Below, piece by piece: positions 30,904 through 39,846 of a stretch of DNA of 64,000 nt. Origin of the DNA: Parafrankia irregularis (GTDB lineage Bacteria; Actinomycetota; Actinomycetes; Frankiales; Frankiaceae); contig NZ_FAOZ01000008.1 of the NCBI RefSeq assembly GCF_001536285.1, positions 9,829-73,828 of the forward strand, in the 5' to 3' direction. The notes under the pieces are model-generated. The model did not search any database. It saw nothing but the letters and a program-made list of their open reading frames with translations, and was not told the DNA's origin. The translations under genes and the position numbers were made by a program. Position 1 is the stretch's first letter, and every line of letters begins with the position of its first letter.

Positions 30904-32181
30904 GTGGAACGCTTCGTCGTGACAGGCGGGACCAGGCTGGTCGGCGAGGTCGCCGTTCCGGGTGCGAAGAACTCGGTGCTCAAGCTGATGGCGGCGAGCC
31001 TGCTCGCACCCGGCCGCACCACGTTGGAGGCCGTGCCGGACATCCTCGACGTGTCGGTGATGGCGGACGTCCTGTGCGGTCTCGGTGCCAGCACCTCACG
31101 TGACCGGGACGCGGGGCGGGTCGTCATCGACGTGCCCGAGATGGTGGAGTCCACCGCACCGGCGGAGCTGGTCCGCCGGATCCGTGCGTCGGTCGCCGTG
31201 CTGGGGCCGCTGGTGGCCCGCCGCGGCGAGGCCCGGGTGGCGCTGCCGGGGGGTGACGCGATCGGCTCGCGTGCGCTCGACATCCACATGAACGGCCTGG
31301 CGAAGCTGGGCGCGGTCGTGGACGTCGAGGCGGGGGCGCTGGTGGCCCGCTCGTCCGGGCGCCTGCAGGGGGCGTCGATCTGGCTGGACTTCCCCAGCGT
31401 CGGCGCGACCGAGAACCTGCTGATGGCCGGCGTGCTGGCCAAGGGCACCACGGTGATCGACAACGCCGCGCAGGAACCGGAGATCGCGGACCTGTGCGCG
31501 CTGCTGGTGGAGATGGGCGCGCGGATCGGCGGGGTCGGCACGTCCACGCTGGTCGTCGACGGTGTCGACACGCTGAGCCCGGTGTCGCACCGGACGGTGC
31601 CGGACAGGATCGTCGCGGGCACCTGGGCGATCGGCGCGCTGATGACCGATGGCGATGTGATGATCCACCATGGCCGCGCCGATCATCTGGGGATCGTGCT
31701 GGAGAAGCTCTGCGACGCCGGTGCCCTGGTGGAGCTGCATGCGGACGGCTTCCGGGTCAGCGCGCAGGGGCGGCCGAAGTCGATCGATGTCGTCACACTG
31801 CCGTATCCGGGCTTCCCGACCGATCTGCTGCCCCAGGTGATCGCGTTGGAGGCGATCAGCGAGGGCACGTCCCTGATCACGGAGAACGTCTTCGACAGCA
31901 GGTTCGTGTTCTGCCGTGAACTGCACAAGCTCGGCGCGGACCTGCGCACCGACGGCCACCATGTGGTGGTTCGTCCCACCCCCCGCCTGGTGGGCGACTC
32001 CGTGCTGGCGTCGGACGTCCGGGCCGGCGCGGCGCTGGTGCTGGCCGGGCTGGTCGCGGAGGGCACCACGGAGGTCCGCGACGTGCACCACATCGACCGG
32101 GGTTACGCGAACTTCGTCGAGAGCCTCACCGGGTTGGGCGCCCAGATACGCCGTGAGCCGCCCTCGGTGGTGGCCGCCTGA
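30904..32181 (+). CDS. murA: UDP-GlcNAc 1-carboxyvinyltransferase, Asp-type
   Basis: MurA adds enolpyruvate to UDP-GlcNAc in the first committed step of peptidoglycan synthesis. The 425-residue product has Lys22-Asn23, [17 protein letters not shown] and the C-terminal DRGYANF. The residue at the position of E. coli Cys115, in the loop [10 protein letters not shown], is Asp118. A Cys-to-Asp change there is known from Mycobacterium to make MurA insensitive to fosfomycin. Confidence 0.95.
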   Translation: MERFVVTGGTRLVGEVAVPGAKNSVLKLMAASLLAPGRTTLEAVPDILDVSVMADVLCGLGASTSRDRDAGRVVIDVPEMVESTAPAELVRRIRASVAVLGPLVARRGEARVALPGGDAIGSRALDIHMNGLAKLGAVVDVEAGALVARSSGRLQGASIWLDFPSVGATENLLMAGVLAKGTTVIDNAAQEPEIADLCALLVEMGARIGGVGTSTLVVDGVDTLSPVSHRTVPDRIVAGTWAIGALMTDGDVMIHHGRADHLGIVLEKLCDAGALVELHADGFRVSAQGRPKSIDVVTLPYPGFPTDLLPQVIALEAISEGTSLITENVFDSRFVFCRELHKLGADLRTDGHHVVVRPTPRLVGDSVLASDVRAGAALVLAGLVAEGTTEVRDVHHIDRGYANFVESLTGLGAQIRREPPSVVAA

Positions 32182-32274
32182 GGCCTTCTGAGGGCACGAG
32201 GCCCTGAAACGCCGCGGCCCTGAACCCCTGAACCCCTGAACCCTCAGCCCCGAATTCCGAGGTCGGGCGCGGGG

Positions 32275-32847
32275 TCAGCGGTTCGTGCCGCCCCCGCCGC
32301 CCGGCTTGCCGGCTGACCCGCTGCCCGGCCCGCCGCCGTCCGGCCCGCGGTCCGGCCGCTGGCCGGGTGCGCCGCGGGCCTGCCGCAGGGTCCGCAACGC
32401 GCTGGGGACGTCGTTGGCGAAGACGAGCACGTGGGCGAGCTCGACCGGGCGGCCATGCCGGGCCCGGACCGTCCCGGCCGGGCCGAGGGTGGCGCGGACC
32501 CCACCGGCAGCCAGCACGGCCCGCACCTGCGCCGCCCGTTCCTTCGGCCCGGTGGCGACCGGCACGAGCAGGCCGAAGTCCTGCGGCTGCCGGGCGCCGG
32601 GCCAGGCCCGGCCCGCCCTCGAGGCACGGTTGCGGGGATGCCCACGCTGTGGCCCACGTCGCCGGCGCCCGCTGTGCCTGGATGTGCCGTCTCGTGGGCT
32701 CCTGGGCCGGGCGCTGCCGTTCCGGGGGCTGCCGGCCCGGCCACGGGGCGCCGAACCGGATGTCAGCCGGCAGATGAAGACCAGCACGCCGATGGTGAGC
32801 AGCACCAGGGTCGGCCCGTAGAGAAAACCGAGCGCGGTGGTCTCCAC
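32275..32847 (-). CDS. Single-pass membrane protein, unknown function
   Basis: The 190-residue product has one membrane helix (about 7-27) followed by an Arg/Gly/Ser-rich linker (30-85), a small alpha/beta domain (about 90-155, with VLVFANDVPSALRTLRQA) and a Gly/Pro-rich tail. ATG 32847 starts directly with the helix (METTALGFLYGP). I recognise the layout of conserved actinobacterial membrane-anchored hypotheticals but no named family. It is convergent with murA. Confidence 0.7.
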   Translation of the reverse strand: METTALGFLYGPTLVLLTIGVLVFICRLTSGSAPRGRAGSPRNGSARPRSPRDGTSRHSGRRRRGPQRGHPRNRASRAGRAWPGARQPQDFGLLVPVATGPKERAAQVRAVLAAGGVRATLGPAGTVRARHGRPVELAHVLVFANDVPSALRTLRQARGAPGQRPDRGPDGGGPGSGSAGKPGGGGGTNR

Positions 32848-33157
32848 GGTCGCCTCCTGGACGCGCGACGTGCCGTTGGGCGATCCCGCGCAGGGCGCCG
32901 GATCGCTGCCGCCGGGTCCATCGTCGCACCGTCGCGGGTCCGCCGGAGAGAACTTCGTCCCTGATCAGGCTGTCGCCGCGGCGGAACCGAACATCGTGGC
33001 CGTGTTGGTGGGATCATCAGTTCGAGTGGGCTCCGAGTGGCCCACTTCCGCGGTCGGATGTCCGGTTCGTGCGGGCAGCTCGAGCGCGTGTCCAGGTGCC
33101 CAACGGCGGGCCCCGACAGACGTCTCGGGCAGCCGGTGCATGGGATCGGAGGCCTCG

Positions 33158-33628
33158 GTGGACGTGCTGTCGGCAGGTCAGGCGGTGGTGCCTCCAGGCG
33201 CCGTACGGGCGGTGGCGGCAGCCGATCGCCCCGACCTCGACCCACACCGGGCGGACCCACACCGGGCGGACATGCACCATGCAGACCCGAACCAGGTGGA
33301 CGTGCACCAGACGGTGCGGCTCACCGGGACGGTGGACGTCCGATCCGTCGGTGAGCTGCGGATCCAGCTGCACGCGGCGATCGACGCGGGGTGTGGGCCG
33401 CTGCACGTGGATGTCGGCGGCCTGGAGCTCACGGACAATGCCGGTGTCGGGGTGCTGCTCGGCGGTGCCCGGCGGGCGCGTTCGATCGGGCGTTCGCTGG
33501 TTCTGCTGGACGTGCCCGCGGCGCTGTGGCCGCTGCTGGCGGCCGACCGCCTCGGGCAGCTGCTGCGGGTGCGCAGTGTGCATGAACCGCTGGTTCCGGA
33601 TGCCTCGCGAGATACGTCACCGGAATGA
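33158..33628 (+). CDS. STAS-domain protein lacking the phospho-serine
   Basis: The 156-residue product has a STAS (anti-sigma-factor antagonist) domain at about 47-145, with a linker before it containing PHRADPHRAD, encoded by a 15-bp direct repeat. I chose GTG 33158 because GGAGG lies 5 bases upstream; ATG 33140 is an alternative. In SpoIIAA-type antagonists the phosphorylated serine lies in DSSG. Here the segment is TDNAG (Asp93-Asn94-Ala95-Gly96), so it should not be switched by an anti-sigma kinase in the normal way. Confidence 0.8.
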   Translation: MDVLSAGQAVVPPGAVRAVAAADRPDLDPHRADPHRADMHHADPNQVDVHQTVRLTGTVDVRSVGELRIQLHAAIDAGCGPLHVDVGGLELTDNAGVGVLLGGARRARSIGRSLVLLDVPAALWPLLAADRLGQLLRVRSVHEPLVPDASRDTSPE

Positions 33629-33718
33629 TCTGTCGCGAGACGGTGCGTGACTGACGACCGCCCGTCGGAGGATGTCGAGTCGCGATAGGGCATGCTTTCC
33701 CGATAATCAGGCCGAGGC

Positions 33719-34381
33719 ATGGCATGGTGGAGGGCAGACGCAGACATGCTGGACGTGGAGGTGCCCGCAGGGGTGGACTCAGCCAGTGGTCGCGTGGCCG
33801 GATCCGGCGCCGCGACGTGGACCGAGCGGAAGCGACCTCTTCTCGTCGCGGGCTCGTTCGTGGTCGCGATCCTGCTCGGGGTCGTTCTCGGACTGGCCTG
33901 GGCCGACGACGAGGAGCCGGCCACCGTCACCACCACGACCGAGCTGCCCGACAATCCGGTCCTCAGCCCGGCTCTCCCGTTGGTGAGCTGGGCGACGAGC
34001 CGAGTCGAGGGCACTCCGCACAAGGTGACGCTGTCGGCCACCGAGCGTCAGAGCGTGCGCCTGCCGCTGCAGTGGCTCGCCGCCTGGAAGGTGCGCGAGA
34101 AGACCCCCGGCAGCACCACGCCGACCATGGACGATGTCACCATCGTCAAGGACACCCTGTTCTACGGCGCGATCGAGGGCGCCGACAGTGCACATGACGA
34201 GTTCTGGGCCGTCGCCCAGACCGAGATCAAGGACGTGCCGGAAACGGATGCGCCCGACCCGCATGTGTGGAAGCGCGTCGGCAACGAGCCCTGGACCCTG
34301 GTCGCCCTCGGTCCCGGTGCGTGCAGTTCGATTCCGGCCAAGCTGATGACGGTCCTGAGCCCGGGTATCTGCGCCTCCTGA
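33719..34381 (+). CDS. Membrane-anchored secreted-domain protein, unknown
   Basis: The 220-residue product has a cytoplasmic N-terminus, one membrane helix (about 41-61, VAGSFVVAILLGVVLGLAWA), a Thr-rich spacer and an outward-facing domain containing the cysteine pair ACSSIP...GICAS at the end. A downstream ATG at 33746 is an alternative start. I do not recognise the family. Confidence 0.7.
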   Translation: MAWWRADADMLDVEVPAGVDSASGRVAGSGAATWTERKRPLLVAGSFVVAILLGVVLGLAWADDEEPATVTTTTELPDNPVLSPALPLVSWATSRVEGTPHKVTLSATERQSVRLPLQWLAAWKVREKTPGSTTPTMDDVTIVKDTLFYGAIEGADSAHDEFWAVAQTEIKDVPETDAPDPHVWKRVGNEPWTLVALGPGACSSIPAKLMTVLSPGICAS

Positions 34382-34674
34382 GCCGACCGGACCGGATCTC
34401 ACAGCCCGGTTCATCTCCCGCAGGCCGGTTCGGCGCCGGCGCGGGCCGGTTCAACCTTGTCGTAGGCCAGGTCACATCCGGGGCGCGCGGGCGGCTCGGG
34501 CCGTTACTCTGCTTCGGTCGCCGGCAGCCTTCGAGCTGGCGGCAAACGATCTCTGTCCCGGCCCGGCGTCGGTGACGGCCAAGCCTGTGCTGCCATGCCC
34601 TGTGCCGCCTGGTGCCGTCATGCCCGACCGCTGGTTCCGGGCACCACCCCCGCACGGAGCGCGAGGAGACGGCG

Positions 34675-36672
34675 ATGACGGAGACGGCTCGGCCAGAGCG
34701 GGATCGGCCGTGGATCATCCGGACCTATGCGGGTCATTCGAGCCCGGCCGAGAGCAACGCGCTGTATCGGCGCAATCTCGCGAAGGGGCAGACGGGTCTG
34801 TCGGTGGCGTTCGATCTGCCGACCCAGACCGGGTACGACCCCGATCATGTGCTGGCGCGGGGTGAGGTCGGCAAGGTCGGGGTCCCGATCGCGCACCTGG
34901 GTGACATGAGGGCGCTGTTCGACCAGATCCCGCTGGGCAAGATGAACACGTCGATGACCATCAACGCGACGGCGATGTGGCTGCTCGCGCTCTACCAGGT
35001 CGCAGCGGAGGAGCAGGGTGCGGCGCCGGCGGAGCTGACCGGTACGACGCAGAACGACATCATCAAGGAGTACCTGTCCCGCGGGACCTATGTGTTCCCG
35101 CCGGGGCCGTCGCTGCGGCTGATCACCGACCTGGTCGCCTACACGGTGACCGAGATCCCGCGCTGGAACCCGATCAACATCTGCAGCTACCACCTGCAGG
35201 AGGCCGGCGCGACGCCGGTGCAGGAGCTGGCCTACTCGCTGTGCACCGTCATCGCCGTGCTCGACGCGGTCGTCGCGTCCGGGCAGGTTCCGCAGGAGCG
35301 GATGGGTGAGGTGTGCGCCCGGATGTCGTTCTTCGTGAACGCGGGGGTGCGGTTCGTCGAGGAGCTGTGCAAGATGCGCGCGTTCGTCGCGCTGTGGGAT
35401 GACCTGCTGCGCACCCGCTACGGCGTCACCGACCCGCGTCACCGCCGGTTCCGTTACGGGGTGCAGGTCAACTCGCTGGGGCTGACCGAGGCGCAGCCGG
35501 AGAACAACGTGATCCGGATCGTGCTGGAGGCGCTCGGGGTCACGCTGTCGAAGGACGCTCGCTGCCGGGCGTTGCAGCTGCCGGCGTGGAACGAGGCGCT
35601 GGGCCTGCCGCGCCCGTGGGATCAGCAGTGGTCGTTGCGCATCCAGCAGATCCTGGCGTACGAGACGGATCTGTTGGAGTACCCGGACCTGTTCGAGGGT
35701 TCGGTGGTCGTGAACGGCCGGGTGGACGAGCTGGTCGCGGCCGCGACCGAGGAGATCGACCGGGTCCAGGCGATGGGCGGGGCGATCGCGGCGGTGGAGA
35801 GCGGCTATATGAAGTCGCAGCTCGTCGCGTCGCAGGCGACCCGGCGGGCGCGGATCGAGTCCGGTGACGACGTTGTGGTCGGGGTGAACCGGTTCACCGA
35901 GACCGAGCCGAATCCGCTGCTCGCGGACCTGGACACGGCCGTGCAGGTCATCGACCCGGCCGGTGAGCAGGCCACCCGCGAGCAGGTCGCGGTGTGGCGG
36001 GCGGGCCGGGACGCCGCGGTGGTGGATGAGGCGCTGCTGGGGTTGCGGGAGGCGGCGAAGACGGATGTCAACCTGATGCCGGCGACGTTGGCGTGTGCGC
36101 GGGCGGGGGTGACGACCGGGGAGTGGGCCGGTGTGCTGCGGGAGGTGTTCGGTGAGTACCGGGCCCCGACCGGTGTGTCGGGGGCGGTGACCGCCGGGGC
36201 CGGTGAGGGCCTGGCCGAGGTGCGGGGGCTGGTCACCCGGACCGGTGAGGAGCTGGGGCGGCGGCTGCGGCTCCTGGTCGGCAAGCCGGGGCTGGACGGG
36301 CATTCGAACGGCGCGGAGCAGATCGCGGTGCGGGCCCGTGATGTCGGCTTCGAGGTGGTCTATCAGGGCATCCGGCTGACCCCGGGCCAGATCGTCGCCG
36401 CCGCGGTGGAGGAGGACGTCCACCTTGTGGGGTTGTCGGTGCTGTCGGGTTCGCACATGAACCTGGTGCCCGAGGTGCTGGACGGGTTGCGGGCCGCGGG
36501 GCTCGGGGACGTACCAGTGGTGGTGGGTGGCATCATCCCGCCCGCCGACGCGGACAGGTTGACCGCGCTCGGTGTCGCGGCGGTCTTCACCCCCAAGGAC
36601 TACGGCCTCACCGAGATCATGCGAGGGATGGTGAACATCGTGCGCACCGCGAACGGCCTCGCCGGTGCCTGA
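34675..36672 (+). CDS. ecm: B12-dependent ethylmalonyl-CoA mutase (MeaA-type)
   Basis: The 665-residue fusion has a mutase TIM-barrel (about 15-500, with TYAGHSSPAESNALYRRNL, FDLPTQTGYDPDH and MNTSMTINATAMWLLALYQ) and a C-terminal B12-binding domain with the base-off motif DGHSNG and the following GLSVLSGSH and VVGGIIPP. The lack of a small partner subunit and the barrel signatures fit ethylmalonyl-CoA mutase, which makes methylsuccinyl-CoA in the ethylmalonyl-CoA pathway or for polyketide precursors, rather than methylmalonyl-CoA mutase. ATG 34675 follows GAGGAG. No crotonyl-CoA carboxylase gene is in the window. Confidence 0.9.
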   Translation: MTETARPERDRPWIIRTYAGHSSPAESNALYRRNLAKGQTGLSVAFDLPTQTGYDPDHVLARGEVGKVGVPIAHLGDMRALFDQIPLGKMNTSMTINATAMWLLALYQVAAEEQGAAPAELTGTTQNDIIKEYLSRGTYVFPPGPSLRLITDLVAYTVTEIPRWNPINICSYHLQEAGATPVQELAYSLCTVIAVLDAVVASGQVPQERMGEVCARMSFFVNAGVRFVEELCKMRAFVALWDDLLRTRYGVTDPRHRRFRYGVQVNSLGLTEAQPENNVIRIVLEALGVTLSKDARCRALQLPAWNEALGLPRPWDQQWSLRIQQILAYETDLLEYPDLFEGSVVVNGRVDELVAAATEEIDRVQAMGGAIAAVESGYMKSQLVASQATRRARIESGDDVVVGVNRFTETEPNPLLADLDTAVQVIDPAGEQATREQVAVWRAGRDAAVVDEALLGLREAAKTDVNLMPATLACARAGVTTGEWAGVLREVFGEYRAPTGVSGAVTAGAGEGLAEVRGLVTRTGEELGRRLRLLVGKPGLDGHSNGAEQIAVRARDVGFEVVYQGIRLTPGQIVAAAVEEDVHLVGLSVLSGSHMNLVPEVLDGLRAAGLGDVPVVVGGIIPPADADRLTALGVAAVFTPKDYGLTEIMRGMVNIVRTANGLAGA

Positions 36673-36798
36673 CCCGTCGGCTCCTGACCCGGACGAGCCC
36701 GGACCTCGCCCCCACCGGGGCGAGGTCCGGGCCGTAGCGCGGTCATCGACTACAGCGAGGCCTCCTCCACCAGCACCGATACCACAACAGGCAGCGTC

Positions 36799-37875
36799 TC
36801 AGTCCAGTTCTGCCTTGGCGGGTGCCGGTTCCTCCACATCGCCGCGGTCAGCCCCTGTACCGGCGGAAGACGTGCCTACGGCGACGGGTGGAGTACGGCG
36901 GATTGCGGCCAGGACGACGAGCAGCAGCCCGACTATCGCGAGGACGATCGGCACGACGACACCGATCAGAAGCAGGAGTCTCCCGGCCGAGGTCGCCTTG
37001 TCCGTGAGCTCCGCCACCGACGCAGCGGTGAGCTTCACCTTGACCGCCCTCACTGGCAGCAGCTCGACCGTCGTCCCGGCCGTGGTCAGATTCGCGATGA
37101 TCTGCTGGTCCTGTGTGGTGTCGACGACCAGCCCGGTCTGCTGGTCGACCACCGCCACCACCGTTGTCCGGGCGGTGTAGCTGATCGGAACATTCGCGGG
37201 CAGTGACGGCAGCGCGGTGGTCAGCTTGCCGGTGGCTACGGCGGGCAGCAGCGGGGTAAGCGACGACAGCAGGTCCTTGGGCAGCGCCGCCGGCAGCGCC
37301 GCCGCCACCGCGGGGTCCTTCAGCGCGGCTGAGGCGATATACCTGAACCGGTAGGTGGAACGACTGTTCGTCGAACCCGTCCCGAGGTATTTCCCGGGCC
37401 AGCTCCGTCGCGTCGCGGTGTCATACAGCTGGTACTGCTTCGAAGCGCTTGGACCGATTGGCCAGGCCACCGGAAGCGCTCCGGTCGTCGGCTCGACGAC
37501 TGTCGCGTCCGGAGACGCGACACCGGCAAGGCTTGTTCGATCCAGCGCATAGGTGTGCCGGTTCGTCTGCACGGCGCCACCAGCATTGACCGACACGTCA
37601 TCGCCGACGATCGCCCGGTCCCCGTGCACTGATTTCACATAGGTATGCCGGTCGATACTGATGGGGACATCCTTCGTGAGCGCATGCGCCGTGTCCCCCG
37701 CGGCCAGTGCCTTCGCGTCGAGTAACGTTCCCGAACCGGTGTACTTGACAGTGATGTCGGTGCTCTTCGGTAACTTCGTTCCCGCGGGTAACACAACGAA
37801 CCTAGTAAGTGCGGCGGCGGCGAGAAGCACAAGACCGACAGCAGAGAGCACGATCGAAGAACGACGGACACGCAC
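36799..37875 (-). CDS. DUF3068-type (PorA-like) membrane protein
   Basis: The 358-residue product has one N-terminal membrane helix (about 5-28), a large outward domain rich in Thr/Val (30-300), and a C-terminal membrane helix (LIGVVVPIVLAIVGLLLVVLA) with a short acidic tail. DITVKYTGSGTLLD and the threonine-rich TTVVAVVDQQTGLVVD match DUF3068 / PorA-family proteins of actinomycetes. Real pore activity is unproven. GTG 37875 has GGGAG upstream. Confidence 0.8.
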   Translation of the reverse strand: MRVRRSSIVLSAVGLVLLAAAALTRFVVLPAGTKLPKSTDITVKYTGSGTLLDAKALAAGDTAHALTKDVPISIDRHTYVKSVHGDRAIVGDDVSVNAGGAVQTNRHTYALDRTSLAGVASPDATVVEPTTGALPVAWPIGPSASKQYQLYDTATRRSWPGKYLGTGSTNSRSTYRFRYIASAALKDPAVAAALPAALPKDLLSSLTPLLPAVATGKLTTALPSLPANVPISYTARTTVVAVVDQQTGLVVDTTQDQQIIANLTTAGTTVELLPVRAVKVKLTAASVAELTDKATSAGRLLLLIGVVVPIVLAIVGLLLVVLAAIRRTPPVAVGTSSAGTGADRGDVEEPAPAKAELD

Positions 37876-38208
37876 GAAAACTCCCTCAGTTCTGGATTTC
37901 AGGCGCTGTCGAGGAGATTGCAAATGGGAAATATTGCGAAAACGACGGCAAAACGCATCCCTGCGGAGCCACCGGACTTGCCACCTCGAAAGGCGCGATG
38001 AGATAGCTGGGGCGATACCAGGAAGCCGTGTCCGCAGCCTGCCACCAACGACGGAGGAGGCTGCGGATAAATTTTGCCCGACGATATTTTCCGGGCATTC
38101 GGAGCCCGCCGGAAAGGGTCGTTCCAATCGCGCCGGAAAACTGTTCCCGGCGAACTTCCACCCACAGCGATCGCCACCTATTGTGCGATCACTGTGGTGC
38201 TACTTACA
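37876..38208. promoter_or_regulatory. Upstream region of the DUF3068 gene
   Basis: This 333-base gap lies between two minus-strand genes and is richer in A/T than its flanks, mainly at 37910-37970 and 38060-38210. It should carry the promoter of the DUF3068 gene. No clear -35/-10 pair or terminator is evident. Confidence 0.35.
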
Positions 38209-39465
38209 TCATCCGAAGGGGTGGGCTTTCTGCCCCCTCGAGTGGCCGGTTCCGGCGAGCGCGAGGGCCCGGTCGGTACCACGGTGATACGCGGCCCCGG
38301 CTTCGGAGCGGGTCGCCGCGCCGAGCTTGCGCATCAGGCTCTTCACATGCGATTTCACGGTCGCCTCGGTAACGAAGAGCCGCTCGCCGATCTGCGCGTT
38401 GGTCAGCCCCTCGGCGACGAGTCGCAGAACCTGTTCCTCTCGGCGGGTCAACCCGGACTTCCAGTCATCGGCATCCGGCAGCTCGGATAAGCGATGCGCC
38501 GGGCGTACGGCCCGCGCGACGTTGACGCTCTGCTCGCCCGGGTCACGTGACAGGCAGGTCGGCCCATCGGAGAGTGAGATGGGAAGGGAGCCCGCGTCGG
38601 CGTCGGCTGTGGGGTGGTTCTGTCCGTTCCCGAGCCGCCCCACCAGATCATGCAGCATCACGGCGTGGCCTTCGACGGTCTCACGGACGGTCTCCAGGTC
38701 CCTTAACGTCCGGACCCGGTCCAGCGCGAGCCCGAGGCCCGCGGACAGAAGAGCGAGCAGGTCGCGATCGAACCCGTCCATCGCGCCCGTCTCAGCGTTA
38801 CGGTCGACGTGCAGCAGGCCTACCACCTGGTCCCGCAGCACCAGCGGCGCGGCCACGTAGGAGCGTGAGTGCGTGACTGCCAGCAGCTGGGTGTGCACGC
38901 GAGGGTTACCCTTGACGTCGCGGACCAGGATCGTCGAACAGCTGCGCACGACCTCGTCCTCCAGCAGGCCGTGGATGCGTCGATAGGCCGGGGTGCCGCC
39001 GGCGGCGACGATGGCCGCCGCCTCGTCCGGGTCGCTGCAGGTGCGGGCCGCACAGGGAATCCACCGGCCGTGCCGGACCCAGGAAAGAAGAACCCGGTCG
39101 TAGCCGAGCTCGGCCGTCAGATTCGGGATGAGTTCAGTGAGTTCGGCGACCGTCGTGGCCGCACGGAGCCGCTGCAACACCCGGGCGAGCATGCCGGGGC
39201 TCCCCCGCCCGCGAAGAGCCGTCCAGCTGACGAGATCCAGCTTGGCGGCGGCGAGCTCCCCCGCGGCCAGCTCCGCCGCCTGCGCCAGACCCGGCCCCGC
39301 CGTAGCGCGCACCGCCGCGGACGCTTCGGTCAGCGCCTGGAGGACCTGCTCAGGGTCATCCACCCCGAAGCGAGGCAGCGGAAGATTTATACCGAAAACG
39401 GACGTCGCCGAGCGGAGCGCGTTCTCCGCGGCAACGAAGGCCTGTTCATACGCGATGCGCCGCAC
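38209..39465 (-). CDS. GAF-LuxR transcriptional regulator
   Basis: The 418-residue product has a helical N-terminus, a GAF-like sensor domain (about 110-260, with YVAAPLVLRDQVVGLLHVDR), and a C-terminal LuxR helix-turn-helix (LTRREEQVLRLVAEGLTNAQIGERL, split here at the second helix TVKSHVKSLMRKLGA). There is no receiver domain. GTG 39465 has GGAGGG 8 bases upstream. It is divergent from the acyl-CoA ligase gene, and both promoters carry the same operator-like motif. A paralogue of the same layout lies at 55533, so this family is linked to the catabolic region. Confidence 0.88.
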   Translation of the reverse strand: MRRIAYEQAFVAAENALRSATSVFGINLPLPRFGVDDPEQVLQALTEASAAVRATAGPGLAQAAELAAGELAAAKLDLVSWTALRGRGSPGMLARVLQRLRAATTVAELTELIPNLTAELGYDRVLLSWVRHGRWIPCAARTCSDPDEAAAIVAAGGTPAYRRIHGLLEDEVVRSCSTILVRDVKGNPRVHTQLLAVTHSRSYVAAPLVLRDQVVGLLHVDRNAETGAMDGFDRDLLALLSAGLGLALDRVRTLRDLETVRETVEGHAVMLHDLVGRLGNGQNHPTADADAGSLPISLSDGPTCLSRDPGEQSVNVARAVRPAHRLSELPDADDWKSGLTRREEQVLRLVAEGLTNAQIGERLFVTEATVKSHVKSLMRKLGAATRSEAGAAYHRGTDRALALAGTGHSRGQKAHPFG

Positions 39466-39508
39466 CGTGGCATCCCTCCGATCATGCCCCCCACCAGGAG
39501 TTTCGGAA

Positions 39509-39536
39509 CGATAAAATGGTATGACCTAAACGTCAA
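39509..39536 (-). promoter_or_regulatory. GAF-LuxR promoter with operator in the spacer
   Basis: On the minus strand TTGACG (39536-39531) and TTATCG (39514-39509) are 16 bp apart. The spacer is the motif AATGGTATGACCTAA (39515-39529), the near-copy of the perfect palindrome at 63193. The transcript would start about 37 bases before GTG 39465. Confidence 0.55.
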
Positions 39537-39794
39537 GGCACCAGACGGCCGCGACCGAAACGTCTCCCGTGGGATTGCCCGCCGAGAGCGGACCTGACGG
39601 CCCCGACACGCTCAGCTCCGGCGGCCGCCGCCACCCGCGTGCCGCCGGCGGGACTCGGTCGAAGCGACACGCGCCCGGAAGAAGATCTTTAGACCCCGGG
39701 GGCCGAGCGTCGGCATTCACACCGAAGATCCCCCACCCGCGGCCACAGCCCAAGCGCGCCCGGGGGACCATGCAGCACCCCGGGATCGAGGGAG

Positions 39795-39822
39795 TGGACA
39801 CATTTGGCCATACCATTATAAC
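39795..39822 (+). promoter_or_regulatory. Acyl-CoA ligase promoter with operator in the spacer
   Basis: TGGACA (39795-39800) and TATAAC (39817-39822) are 16 bp apart. The spacer carries TTTGGCCATACCATT (39803-39817), the same motif in the other orientation. Confidence 0.55.
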
Positions 39823-39846
39823 TTGCGACCAGTAGCCTTCTGGCCC

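Larger units (their letters stand above)
39466..39846. promoter_or_regulatory. Divergent control region
   Basis: This is 380 bases between the divergent GAF-LuxR and ligase genes. It contains a promoter for each gene near its two ends, each with the shared motif between the -35 and -10 boxes. The middle 250 bases show no coding frame I would trust. Confidence 0.6.

Noticed and set aside
34618-36456. 612-residue minus-strand frame opposite the ethylmalonyl-CoA mutase
   Set aside because: It is a shadow frame with Arg/His/Gln bias; the plus strand has clear mutase motifs.
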